A stretch of 64,000 nt of DNA from Halichondria panicea (lineage: Eukaryota; Porifera; Demospongiae; Suberitida; Halichondriidae). Shown one piece after another: positions 32,675-44,180 of this stretch (position 1 is the stretch's first letter; every line of letters begins with the position of its first letter). Location of the stretch: the NCBI RefSeq assembly GCF_963675165.1, contig NC_087380.1, positions 1,103,303 through 1,167,302 of the forward strand, in the 5' to 3' direction. The translations under genes and the position numbers were made by a program. A model generated the notes under the pieces. That model was given only the letters and a program-made list of their open reading frames with translations, did not search any database and was not told the DNA's origin.

Positions 32675-35600
32675 TTACTTTCTACTTGAGTCATGTGATA
32701 GTTCAGTTTTATTGTATATTCCTCCAGCAGGAGCCTCACGCCCACTCACAGTCGAGTAGGCATTGTTCTGTGTGTAGCTGTAGTCACCTTTGACCTCTCT
32801 GGAGGCTGGGATTTCCTCATAAGTGGCAGGGACGGTCTCGTAGGTAGCGGCTGCACTCTGACCCTGGTCAGTAAGGGGGATATCTCGAGGAACAGTCCTG
32901 TGTGTAGAGCATACTTAGTAGTGATTACGAAAATAAACTTTCGATCAGTTTGTTTATTTAGTTCATTGAAGCTTGTTTACACTGAACAAAGTAAATAATG
33001 ACACTCTACACAAACCACACAAACCACTTTAAACCAACTCACATTTTTCCTCCTCTCTTGTACCAGAGCACTAGGTAGGTCACCATCACTACTGTCACTG
33101 CAATCACCACTACCACTGCTACCAGGGCCACCACTCCTCCCACCACAGCACCAGTGTTGTCACTCTGGGGACAGGGAGAGCTCTCATCAGTAGAGGCTGT
33201 AATGGAATGTATGAACTGAAATGACAACCCACAAGTCACTAACCTAACACAATGCACGCTGTGCTCGTCCCTCCACTGGTAGGCACCATACAGCAGTAGA
33301 GGCCACCGAGAGCAGCAGCAGTTCCACTCATCATCAGACTGATACTCATCTGACCTCTGCTAACATACAACACTCCATCCTCCATAACAACAGAGCCATT
33401 AGGATAGTACCAATCTCCAGTGTTCCCCTCACAGCAGCCAACAAGGTCAGTATGACAGACGAGGTCACTCCCCTCTCCCACGGAGGAAAGGGGGATCTCA
33501 GAGAGCCCAGACAAGTAGTTGGTGGAGGAGAGGGACAAGTACACAGGGGGAGGGACTATGGGGGTCGTGATAATAATTGTATATGCAAAAATAACTGCTT
33601 ACTCTGACAGGATGGTGAGCTGCTCCAGTTACCAGTATTCAAACATATGATGGTTTCAGAGCCAATCAGAATGAATCCAGTGTCACAGGTGTAGGTCACT
33701 TCTCCTCCGATCATTGTGCTGGTTGGTTGTCCGGGAGATCCGTTGGTAATAGAGGGAGGAGGGCCACAGGAAACTGTAAACAGGGTTATTTAGTGATTAC
33801 TATTTGCTGTATAATTATGTGCTATTTGTCCTCACCTTGACAAGTTGGAGGTGAGCCATTCCATGTTCTGTCATTCTGACAAACTCTGACACTGTCTCCA
33901 TTGAGAGTATAGCCAGTGTTGCACCTGTGTGTTGCTATGGTGTTGAGAGGTCTGATGTCAGTGGATCCACCATTATAAGAAATGGCTCCATTAGGCAGAG
34001 AGGGTAAGTCAGAACAGATTAGTTTCTCTGTATGCATAGGAATATATATACTCAGCAAATACAGCACAAGTATATTTTCTTACGTTGACAAGTTGGAGCT
34101 GACCCACTCCACAATCCATCACTCCCACAAGTCCTGGTGCTGCCTCCATTGAGAGTGTAGCCAGGGTTACAGGTGTAGGTGGCCATAGTATTCACTGGTC
34201 TCTGACTGGCAGTCCCCATATTATTGTAGCCAATCATTCCATTGGTCGGAGCAATCAGGTCAGAGCATGTGGTGGGTGGAGGATCAGTGGGTCCTGTGTT
34301 CACTGAAATTATAGAGTGTGAGATGCATAACGTAATTATTGTACTATCTATAACCATAAATTTGATTCCAACAATCATCATTGGGTTTATACGCACATAC
34401 CCAATATGGTATAGACTCTCGTTACTATGGTCACCCTTGGGACAGTGCAGCTTGGCCGAAATAGCGAGGTGGTCGCATTTCATCAAATAGCCGTGGCTAA
34501 AAAACGACCCTACTTTGAATCTAAATGCGGTTCTGTCTCGAGGATAATGAATTGTTATGCTCTCAACTTTATCTGCCAAACCACATCCCAAACGTCATAT
34601 ACGGCCGTAGTAAATTTATACTAGTTTAGGGCAGCCAGCTGGTCAGTATAATATGGAATAGTGAGTGGCCACATTTCAGGGTAATTTTTGTGCAGTAAAC
34701 ATCTAGCTACCAAACCAAATACCTGGTATATATATCGAAGCCGTGCTTCAGAGAGCCGGAATAGCAAAAGTCTACTGTACTCACAGACACGAATTGTACA
34801 AGAGTTTAGCTCACCTTGACAAGTTGGAGGTGATCCATCCCAGTTCCCTCCAGTCACACAGACCCTGGTGGTACCTCCATTGAGAGTACCTCCAGTGATA
34901 GTGTAGCCAGTGTTGCAGGAGTGCACAGCACTAGAGAGGAAAGGTCTGTTGTCAGTGGATCCAGCACTGTACATAATCATCCCATTGGTCAGTGAGGGTA
35001 AGTCAGGGCAATTAGCTGTATGGGAGACGATACATTCAACAAACAAACAGTACAAAGTCTATTCCACTTACGCTGACAAGTTGGAGCAAACCCACTCCAC
35101 ACTCCACCACTCCCACAAGTCCTGGTGCTGTCTCCACTGAGAGTGTAGCCAGGGTTACAGGTGTAGGTGGCCACAGTGTCGACTGGTCTCGGACTACCAG
35201 TCCCCATATTGTAGCCGATCATTCCATTGGCTGGTACAGTGAGGTCAGGACAGATGGTGGGTGGTTCAGTGGGTCCTGTGTTCACAGTGTAGGGTGTGAG
35301 ACAACACAACTACGTTTACTTCACCAGAAGTGATTCACACCAAATTTTCTTAGTTGGGTTTACGCGTGTATGCTCACAAAAACAAACTGTTACAACTCAC
35401 CTTGACAAGTTGGAGTTGACCCACTCCACTCTCCATCACTCCCACAAGTCCTGGTGGTGCCTCCATTGAGAGTGTAGCCAGTGATGCAGCTGTAAGTGGC
35501 TGTAGCACCCACTGGTCTGTTGTCAGTGGACCCACCAGCATAGGTTATGCCTCCATTAGTGGGGGCCAGGAGATTATCAGAACATGTGACTGAAGTAGGT

Positions 35601-36522
35601 GCAACTGCAGATAATGTTATGAACATGATACAATGGAACTAGGAGAGATCATGGTTTCATGAACTCGTGAAAGGGGTAAACATACTAGCTGTATTAGTAA
35701 TGCAGTGATAATATTGATTTATTTCAGAGGTGTAGAAAGATATTTTTGTATGTATGCCTTAGTATTTGGGTCACAAACATTTGTCAATTTTGAAAGAGTA
35801 TTTAAAGATGCTCCGCATGTGCTTCATTACCTCTGACCTTTTAGTCTTGACCTATGTACTGTGCTGGTATACTAAGCTAGCTAGCTAGCTATATAGCCCT
35901 GTAACTAGCCGTGATACCAAGCTAGGAGCGACTAGGTAAGGTAGCTTGAGATAAGGGAGTGCTTCCTACTCCCCTGCACTCACCCAGGTTAGCACAGAGG
36001 GTAATATCTCCTCCAGTAGTTGGTACAGTACAACAGTAGGACCCGGTTGGAGTGAGGGAGTTGGTAGCCTCTCTACGAGCCAGTCTGATGAGCTGAGGTC
36101 CACCCCTTAGAATGTAGAACTGCTGTCCAGCATTCAATGAGCCACCATATTGCAGTACCATACTCCCATTAGGATACGTCCACTGTCCTAGTGCTCCATT
36201 ACCATTGTTGTCAGCACTTCTACAGCAGGTAGTGAGGTCAGTGTGACAGGTGAGAGAAGGGAGACCACCATCCTCTCCAATGGTAGTGATCTGGATCTCC
36301 ACATTATTAGTAGTGATGACAGGGCCAGATCCCAGAGTCAGGTAGACTAGATCTATGAATGGTTAGATCATAGATTAAGCACACCAATAGCAGTAAACTA
36401 AGCTAGTTGAGATATCACACTCAGGTTACCTAGCTTATCACTAGATTACCTTGCTGTCCCCAGCAGGTGGATACAGCACACAACAGTAACAGAAACAGAA
36501 GCTGAACACCTTGAGTCTCCAT
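32675..36522 (-). CDS. Receptor gene J: Ig1 + 5 sushi + divergent sushi + Ig2-B + TM + extended tail
   Basis: Exons: signal 36450-36522, Ig1 35984-36346, sushi 35401-35604, 35072-35275 (or to 35284), 34815-35015, 34084-34302, 33836-34027, divergent sushi 33603-33773, Ig2-B 33244-33555, transmembrane 33043-33196, tail 32675-32897. All can be joined in frame (about 770 residues). The usual acceptor of the second sushi has changed from CACAG to CACTG. The next AG, 9 nt downstream, keeps frame and corresponds to the acceptor used by the equivalent exon in A, C and F. The usual tail stop is read through: after GGIY the frame continues NKTELSHDSSRK to a TAA at 32675-32677. The tail keeps YETV, YEEI and YSTV. 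Confidence 0.82.
34303..34814. other. Long intron of gene J shared with gene H
   Basis: A 512-bp intron between two sushi exons. It aligns by eye with the left part of the gene H intron (25747-26140) but lacks the MITE found there, so H shows the later insertion. No coding signal. Confidence 0.55.
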
Positions 36523-36852
36523 TGCCTGCACAACCTCTTTAGTTAGCCTCCTTAATTAACAGACATCAGACACAGTTCTTTGTTTCATTAACGATCTTTA
36601 CCCACTCACATAGGCTGATTTTTCTCTGATATACGGAGAAATTTTTTTGTATTGTTATATACTGCATACAAAATTAATGTCTCTGTTGTACCAGAAGTTC
36701 ATTAATCTTAAGAACTCCTGGTTGTACTCAATTTTTGAGGCGAAACACATTGTGAGAAGAAAAGGGGTTGATAAAGTACGTATAGATCTATCTGCATGCT
36801 CTGCACAAGCTAAAAATTAAATAATCATTTTCTACTTGAGTCATGTGATAGT
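36523..36852 (-). promoter_or_regulatory. Spacer between genes J and K
   Basis: No gene seen. This 330-bp spacer keeps CGATCTTTACCCAC near the J start and the GCGAAACACATTGTGAGA block near 36739. It lacks the GATGGCCGC middle block of the longer spacers. Confidence 0.35.
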
Positions 36853-39800
36853 TCAGTTATCGTATATTCCTCCAGCAGCAGGAGCCTCACGCCCACTCAC
36901 AGTCGAGTAGGCATTGTTCTGTGTGTAGCTGTAGTCACCTTTGACCTCTCTGGAGCCTGGGATCTCCTCATAAGTGGCAGGGACTGTCTCGTAGGTAGCG
37001 GCTGCACTTTGACCCTGGTCAGTAAGTGAAATATCTCGAGGAGCAGTTCTGTGTGTGGAGAGAACAGATGATATTACTTAGTAGTATTATGACAATAAAA
37101 GCTTTCAGTTTGTTTAGTCCATATGAAGCTTGTTTACACTGTTTAAACAAAGTGCTACTTAAACTAATGACACAAACCACACAAACCACTTTAAACCAAC
37201 TCACATTTTCCCTCCTCTCTTGTACCGGAGCACTAGGTACGTCACCATCACTACAGTCACTGCAATCACCACCATTGCTACCAGGGCCACCACTCCTCCC
37301 ACCACAGCACCAGTGTTGTCACTCTGAGCACCCACAGAGCTCTCATCAGTAGAGGCTGTAATGGAATGTATGAGACAACCCACAAGCTTTTAGTATCAAG
37401 CTAACACAATACATCATGCTGTCCTCATTTCAATGATAGTGCCACTTATATATATTGGGAGGAGAGGTAGTGATGACTTCAGGCAGGCATGATCATCAAT
37501 AATTAATGTGACTCACTTACGTACCTAACTGCACACAGAAGGCTTGGATGATCACAGTATTATCAGGAATCACACAGCAGTAGGAGCCAGTGGGGCCTGA
37601 CACAGACCCTCGACGATGGAGTCTGAGTGCACCTGTATCTCCGACACTGTACAGTAGATCAGTGTCTGAATCAGTAATGTCCAGACTCCTTGTGACAACT
37701 GTTCCATTCGGAAACAGCCAATATCCTAATCCATTGGCACTATTGGGATTATCTCGTCCTGTACAGCAAATAGTTGAGTCAGTTCTGCAAGTCAATGCTG
37801 TCTCAGTGGTATCTCCGATGGTGTCTATGGCAACCTGTGAGTTCATAACAGCATAGTTGGTGGTTCCTATGGAGACGTAGACAGGCGGTACTGTGGGGGT
37901 GGGGGATTGTAACTCTGTTAGAGTTCATTGTACTAGCTTACATTGACAAGTGAGAGCTGATCCACTCCACAATCTGTCAGCTCCACACACTCTGGTAGCA
38001 GTGCTGGTAGCGGAGGGTACGTATCCATTCAAGCAGATCTGTGTAGCCACTGTTCCCTTAGGGTGTGGTGAGGTACTAGAGCTGTAGATGATCACTCCAT
38101 TGGTTGGTAGAGTGAGGTCAGGACAGGTGGCTGTAGAGACAGCACAATCTATCAACCATCAACACACTAGCTTGTTCTCTTTACATTGACACACTGGAGG
38201 TAAGCCACTCCACATTCCATCACTTCCACAAGTCCTGGTGGTGCCTCCATTGAGAGTGTAGCCAGTGACACAGGTGTAGGTGGCCACAGTGTCCACTGGT
38301 CTTGTCCCCATATTGTAGCGAATCATTCCATTGGACGGAGCAATCAGTACAGGGCATGTAGTGGGTGGAGGATCAGTGGGTCCTATGTCCACTGTTTTAG
38401 GGTGTGAGATCATCAGCATAACTATGCTACCAGAAATTTAATCTACACAATTTTCAATGGTTTACGCGTATACATACTAAAGTTGAAACATTAACTGTAC
38501 AACCACAAAACTCACCTACACAATTTGGAGCTGACCCACTCCAGCTCCCTCCACTCCCACAAGTCCTGGTGCTGCCTCCATTGAGAGTGAAGCCAGGGTT
38601 ACAGGTGTAGGTGGCCACAGTGTTCACTGGTCTCAGACTAGCAGTCCCCATATTGTAGCTGATCATTCCATTGGCTGGTACAGTGAGGTCAGAGCAGGTG
38701 GTGGGTGGTTCAGTGGGTCCTGTGTTCACTGTGTAGTGTGTGAGATCCTCAACATAACTACGTTTACTTCACAACCATGCAGGAATGATTCGCATAATCT
38801 TCCTTAATTGGGTTTACGTGTGTACCGTATAGCAGGTAATTTTTGTGGGGTAAAAAAATTCTTTTAACTCGAAAACGGTGATTTTTATGTGTAACAAATG
38901 ACTTCATGGCGTGCACTGCATTGATTGCGTTTCGGTAAGCCACGCCTACGTTTTAGTGGAGAAAATTTTTGTTGAGGTCAGATTGCCCATGAAAATAACG
39001 AATATTTTACCTCATGAAAATTATGCAAACTGTACAAGAGTTACAGAACTCACCTTGACAAGTTGGAGGTGACCCACTCCAGCTCCCTCCACTCACACAG
39101 ATCCTGGTGGTACCTCCAGTGAGAGTGTAGCCAGTGTTACAGGAGTGCACAGCACTAGAGGAGAAAGGTATGTTGCCAGGGGATCCAGCACTGTACATAA
39201 TCATCCCATTGGCCAGTGAGAGTAAGTCAGGGCAGTCAGCTGTATGGGAGACAATACACTCAACAAACAACAGTACAAAGTCCATTCCACTTACGCTGAC
39301 AAACTGGAGCTGACCCACTCCACAGTCCATCACTCCCACAAGTCCTGGTGGTGTCTCCATTGAGAGTGTAGCCAGGGTTACAGGTGTAGGTGGCCACAGT
39401 GTCCACTGGTCTGCTGCCAGGGGATCCAGCACCACCATAGTTGATGATCCCATTTGTCAGTGAGGGTAGGTCAAAGCAGGTTATCAATATGGGAACAGGT
39501 ACACACTCAACGTACACATTATTACACATTCAGTCATTCCTTACTCTGACACACTGGAGCTGGTGTTGAGCTCCACTCTCCATCACTCCCACAAGTCCTC
39601 ACTGACACTCCAACCAGAGTGTAGGGAAGGAAGCAGGTGTAACTGGCTGTAGCACCCACTGGTCTGTTGTTAGTGGACCCACCAGTATAGGTTATGGCTC
39701 CATTAGAGATGGTTGGGAGATTATCAGAACATGTGACTGAATTAGGTGCAACTGCAAGAGGGGGGGGGGTGAAAGATGAGGATACAATGGAACTAGGAGA

Positions 39801-40437
39801 GTTGTGATGGTTTCAAGAACTTATGAAGATGAACATGTACACACATGCTGGCTGATATAAAACACAGAAGTAAGGCAATGATACTCACTCACCCAGGTTA
39901 GCACAGAGGGTCATATCTCCTCCAGTAGTTGGTACAGTACAACAGTAGGACCCGGTTGGAGGGACGGGGTTGGTAGCCTCTCTACGAGCCAGTCTGATGA
40001 CCTGAGGTGCCCCCCTTAGAATGTAGAACTGTTGTCCAGCAGTCGCTGAGCCACCTTCTTGCAGTACCACACTCCCATCAGGATACGTCCATTGTCCCAG
40101 TGTTCCCATACCATTGTTGTCAGCTTTACTTCTACAGCAGGTAGTGAGGTCAGTGTGACAGGTGAGAGAAGGGAGACCACCATCCTCTCCAATGTCAGTG
40201 ATAAGGATCTCAGTATTGTCAGTAGTGATCCTAGGACCAGATCCCAGAGTCAGGTAGACTATGAATGGTTAGACCATAGATTAAGGAATTATACAGAGTT
40301 CATAGGTATCACCAATAGCAGTAGATTCTAAACTAATCCAGTTGAGATATCACACTTATCACAACTAGATTACCTTGTCCCCAGCAGGTGGACACAGCAC
40401 ACAACAGCAACAGAAGCTGAACACTTTGAGTCTCCAT
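36853..40437 (-). CDS. Receptor gene K: Ig1 + 6 sushi + Ig2 + TM + tail, one sushi acceptor lost
   Basis: Exons: signal 40374-40437, Ig1 39893-40258, sushi 39545-39751, 39295-39486, 39054-39239, 38516-38728, 38185-38391, 37942-38130, Ig2 37525-37890, transmembrane 37205-37355, tail 36853-37048 (ends GGIYDN). All are phase-compatible. The second sushi (39295-39486) has lost its acceptor: the usual CCCATAG reads CCCATAT. It is probably skipped, in frame. The stalk mini-exon is also unusable (donor ATAAGT, acceptor gone), so Ig2 joins the helix exon directly, as in the Ig2-B genes. With the second sushi skipped the product is about 714 residues. Otherwise the gene is open from start to stop. Confidence 0.8.
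38729..39053. other. Long intron of gene K with repeat-like sequence
   Basis: A 325-bp intron between sushi exons, without coding signal. From about 38824 it contains TACCGTATAGCAGGTAATTT, which resembles the left end of the inverted-repeat element at 55014-55212, so a degenerate copy of that family is likely. Confidence 0.45.
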
Positions 40438-40444
40438 TGCAGCA

Positions 40445-40755
40445 CAACCTTCCTAGACTCGCAAGCCGTCACTGTTGCAGGCAAACAGTAGACTGGTCAA
40501 ACTCCGTGTAGAGACTCGTGTAAGGTTTGCCACGATATTTGTGGCAACTAACCGCATGCGGTTACCACAAGATCGTTGATAGTGACGTATCACTAGAAAA
40601 CCCTACGTAGCACAGCAGTATAGTGACGTCACGAAAACCGCAGCCACTTAGAATCTTATCTGATATGCTGACTGTGCAACACAAGTCTCTACACGGAGTT
40701 TGACCAGTCTACTGTTTGCCTGCAACAGTGACGGCTTGCGAGTCTACAACCTTCC
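40445..40755. mobile_element. Foldback MITE upstream of gene K
   Basis: The element 40454-40746 begins TAGACTCGCAAGCCGTCAC and ends with the inverted match, with arms of more than 55 bp. The 9-bp flank CAACCTTCC is repeated at 40445-40453 and 40747-40755. Terminus and duplication length match the element in gene B, so both belong to one Mutator-like MITE group, though their interiors differ. It starts 17 bp upstream of the K start codon, inside the probable 5' UTR or promoter. Confidence 0.9.
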
Positions 40756-41204
40756 TAGTCTCTGTGTTTGGTTAATATCTGTTTGGAAGTTATTTCATTA
40801 AGGATCTTTACCCACATAGAATAAAAAAGACCTAGAACAAATGGCATTTTATTTGTTAATGTACATGTATGTAGGTGCTGTTTGTGTCAAAAACCCGGGC
40901 TCATGCTTTACTAGTAAATTTTCTATGACCTTTATGTTACGATGGCCACAGTGCAGGGCACCGTTTGTGACAATTAAAGCATCACACGTAAATCGGCTGA
41001 TACAGTGAAGAGCATTTTCATGAACATTAAACTACACACATGGTGTTTTGTACCACATTATGGAAAACCATCAAATTTTTGAGATAAAAAACATTGTGAG
41101 AAGGAGAGGGGCTGATGAAGTATGTATAACTGTGTGCTCTGTACAAACTAACAAATAAAATTCAAGACATAATTATTATCTACTTGAGTCATGTGATAGT
41201 TCAG
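40756..41204 (-). promoter_or_regulatory. Spacer between genes K and L
   Basis: No gene seen. Array spacer of the A-B/I-J type, separated from the K start by the MITE insertion. It includes GATGGCCACAGTGCAGGGCA near 40941 and the GTCATGTGATAGTTCAG segment next to the L stop. Confidence 0.4.
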
Positions 41205-44180
41205 TTATTGTATTCCTCCAGCAGCAGGAGCCTCACGCCCACTCACAGTCGAGTAGGCATTGTTCTGTGTGTAGCTGTAGTCACCTTTGACCTCTCTGGA
41301 GGCTGGGATCTCCTCATAAGTGGCAGGGACGGTCTCGTAGGTAGCGGCTGCACTCTGACCGTGGTCAGTAAGGGAGATATCTCGAGGAACAATCCTGTGT
41401 GGAGAGCATACTTAGTAGTGATTACGAAAATAAAATTTCGATCAGTTTGTTTATTTAGTTCATTGAAGCTTGTTTACACTGAACAAAGTAAATAATGACA
41501 CTCTACACAAACCACTTTAAACCAACTCACACTTTCCCTCCTCTCTTGTACCGGAGCACTAGGTAGGTCACCATCACTACAGTCACTGCAATCACTGCTA
41601 CCAGGGCCACTACTCCTCCCACCACAGCACCAGTGTCGTCACTCTGACAGAGAGAGCTCTCATCAGTAGAGGCTGTAATGGAATGCATTAGGACATGCAA
41701 CCTAACAATAATAGTTTCACTTACTAGTAATGGGAGGAGAGGTAGTGATGACTTCAGTAACTGAAACACGGCATAATCAAATGATAAGAACACAGACCCA
41801 CTTACCTAACTGCACACAGAATGTCATATCTACTCCAGTGTTGTCAGGAATCACACAGCAGTAGGAGCCAGTGGGGCCTGACACAGACCCTCGACGATGG
41901 AGTCTGAGTGCACCTGTATCTCCAACACTGTACAGTAGGTCAGTGTCTGAATCAGTAATGTCCAGACTCCTAGTGATAGATGTTCCATTCGGAAACAGCC
42001 ATTCTCCTAATCCATTGGCACTATTGGGGTTATCTTGTCCTGTACAGCAAATATTTGAGTCAGTTCTGCAAGTCAATGCTGTCTCAGTGGTATCTCCGAT
42101 AGTGTCTATGGCAACCTGTGAGTTCATAGCAGCATAGTTGGTGGTTCCCATGGAGATGTAGACAGGAGGTACTGTGGGGGTGGGGGATTGTAACTCTGTT
42201 AGAGTTCATTGTACTAGCTTACATTGACAAGTTGGAGGTGATCCACTCCAGGTCCTATCATTCTGACAAACTCTGACACTCCCTCCAATGAGAGTGTAGC
42301 CATTGTCACAAGTGTAGGTAGCAAGGGTATTAACAGGGCTGGTGTCAGCCAGTCCATCAGTGTAGGTAATGCTTCCATTCATTAGTGGTGGTAAATCAGA
42401 ACAAGTTCCTGAACAAACATTTAACAAATAAATAGTACAAAGTTAACTTCACTTACTCTGACACACTGGAGCTGACCCACTCCAGGTACCCCCACTCCTA
42501 CAAGTCCTCATTGCCTCTCCAACAAGACGATAGCCATTGTCACAAGAGTGAGTAGCTGTACTGCCCACTGGTCTGTTGTTGGTGGGTCCACCAGCACTGT
42601 AGAAGATCATCCCGTTGGCCAGAGATCTAGAGGGTAAGTCAGGGCAGTTAGCTGTATGGGAGATTACACACTCAACAAACAAACAGTACAAAGTTCATTC
42701 CACTTACGCTGACAAGTTGGAGCTGACCCACTCCACACTCCATCACTCACACAAGTCCTGGTAGTGGTACTTCCAGTGAGAGTGCAGCCAGTGTTACAGA
42801 TGTAGGTAGCTGCAGAGAAGATAGGTCTGTTGCCAGGGGATCCAGCACTGTAGCTGATCATCCCATTGATCAGGAAGGGTAAGTCAGAGCAGGTAGTGGG
42901 TGCAGGAGGATCAGTGGGTCCTGTATTTGCTGTGCAGGGTGTGAGATACTCAACATTACTACGTTTACTTCAACCAAAAATTTGATTCAAACAGCATGGG
43001 TTTACGTGTGTATATACTCACAAACACAAACTGTACGAGAGTTACAGAGCTCACCTTGACAAGTTGGAGGTGACCCACTCCAGATCCCTCCACTCACACA
43101 GAACCTGGTGGTACCTCCAATGAGAGTACCTCCAGTGAAGTGTAGCCAGTATTGCAGGAGTGTGTAGCACTAGTGAGGAAAGGTCTGTTGTCAGTGGATC
43201 CAGCACTGTATGTAATCATCCCATTGATCAGTGGCAAGTTAGGGCAGTTAACTGTATGGGAGACGATACATTCAGTCATTCCTTACTCTGACACACTGGA
43301 GCTGGTGATGAGCTCCACTCTCCATCACTCCCACAAGTCCTCACTGACACTCCAACCAGAGTGTAGGGATTGAAGCAGCTGTAAGTGGCCACTGGTCTGT
43401 TGTTAGTGGATCCACTGGTATAAGTTATGGCTCCATTAGATATAGCCGGGATATTATCAGAACATGTGACTGAATTAGGGGCAACTGCAAGAGGAGGGGG
43501 GGGGGGGGGAGTGAAAGATGAGGATACAATGAAACTACGAGAGTTGTGATGGTTTCATGCACTTATGGAGATGAACATGTACACATAATTATGCTGGTTG
43601 ACATAAAACACAGAAGTAAGGCAATGATAATCCACTCACCCAGGTTAGCACAGAGGGTCATATCTTCTCCACTAGTTGGTACAGTACAACAGTAGGACCC
43701 GGTTGGAGTGAGGGTAGTCTCTCTACGATTTAGTATGATGACCTGAGGTTTACCCCTTACAATGTAGAACTGCTGTCCAGCAGCCGCTGAGGCACCATTT
43801 TGCAGTACCACACTTCCATCAGGATACCTCCACTGTCCTAGTGCTCCCATGCCATTGTTGTCACTACTTCTACAGCAGGTAGTGAGGTCAGTGTGACAGG
43901 TGAGAGAAGGGAGACCACCAGTAGCATCCTCTCCAATGGCAGTGATGAGGATCTCAGTGTTGTTAGTAGTGATGCTAGGACTAGATCCCAGAGTCAGGTA
44001 GACTATGAATGGTTAGACCATAGACAGTTAGACAGAACTCATAGGTTACTAGGTATCACCAAATAATAGGCTGAACAGCATCTATAAAACTAAGTTAACA
44101 TTACCTTGTTGTCCCCAGCAGGTGGACACAGCACACAGCACAAGTAGCAGAATTAGAAGCAGAACACCTTGAGTCTCCAT
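41205..44180 (-). CDS. Receptor gene L: Ig1 + 5 sushi + Ig2 + TM + tail, one frameshift
   Basis: Exons: signal 44105-44180, Ig1 43640-44002, sushi 43287-43484, 43055-43251, 42708-42929, 42457-42651, 42223-42408, Ig2 41806-42171, stalk 41725-41760, transmembrane 41531-41672, tail 41205-41394 (ends GGIQ). The second sushi is 197 nt: GTGAGAGTG has become GTGAAGTG, a 1-nt loss. This exon is symmetric, so skipping it keeps the frame. Everything else is open. L is the first gene of the array. Its start lies 204 bp from the divergent AASDH start, and its 5' flank differs from the other copies, containing an interferon-response-like element. Confidence 0.72.

Noticed and set aside
1-44180. Complement control proteins or a complement receptor cluster
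   Set aside because: Sushi domains alone suggest this, but the Ig domains at both ends and the tyrosine tails do not match known complement regulators, and no complement component is nearby.
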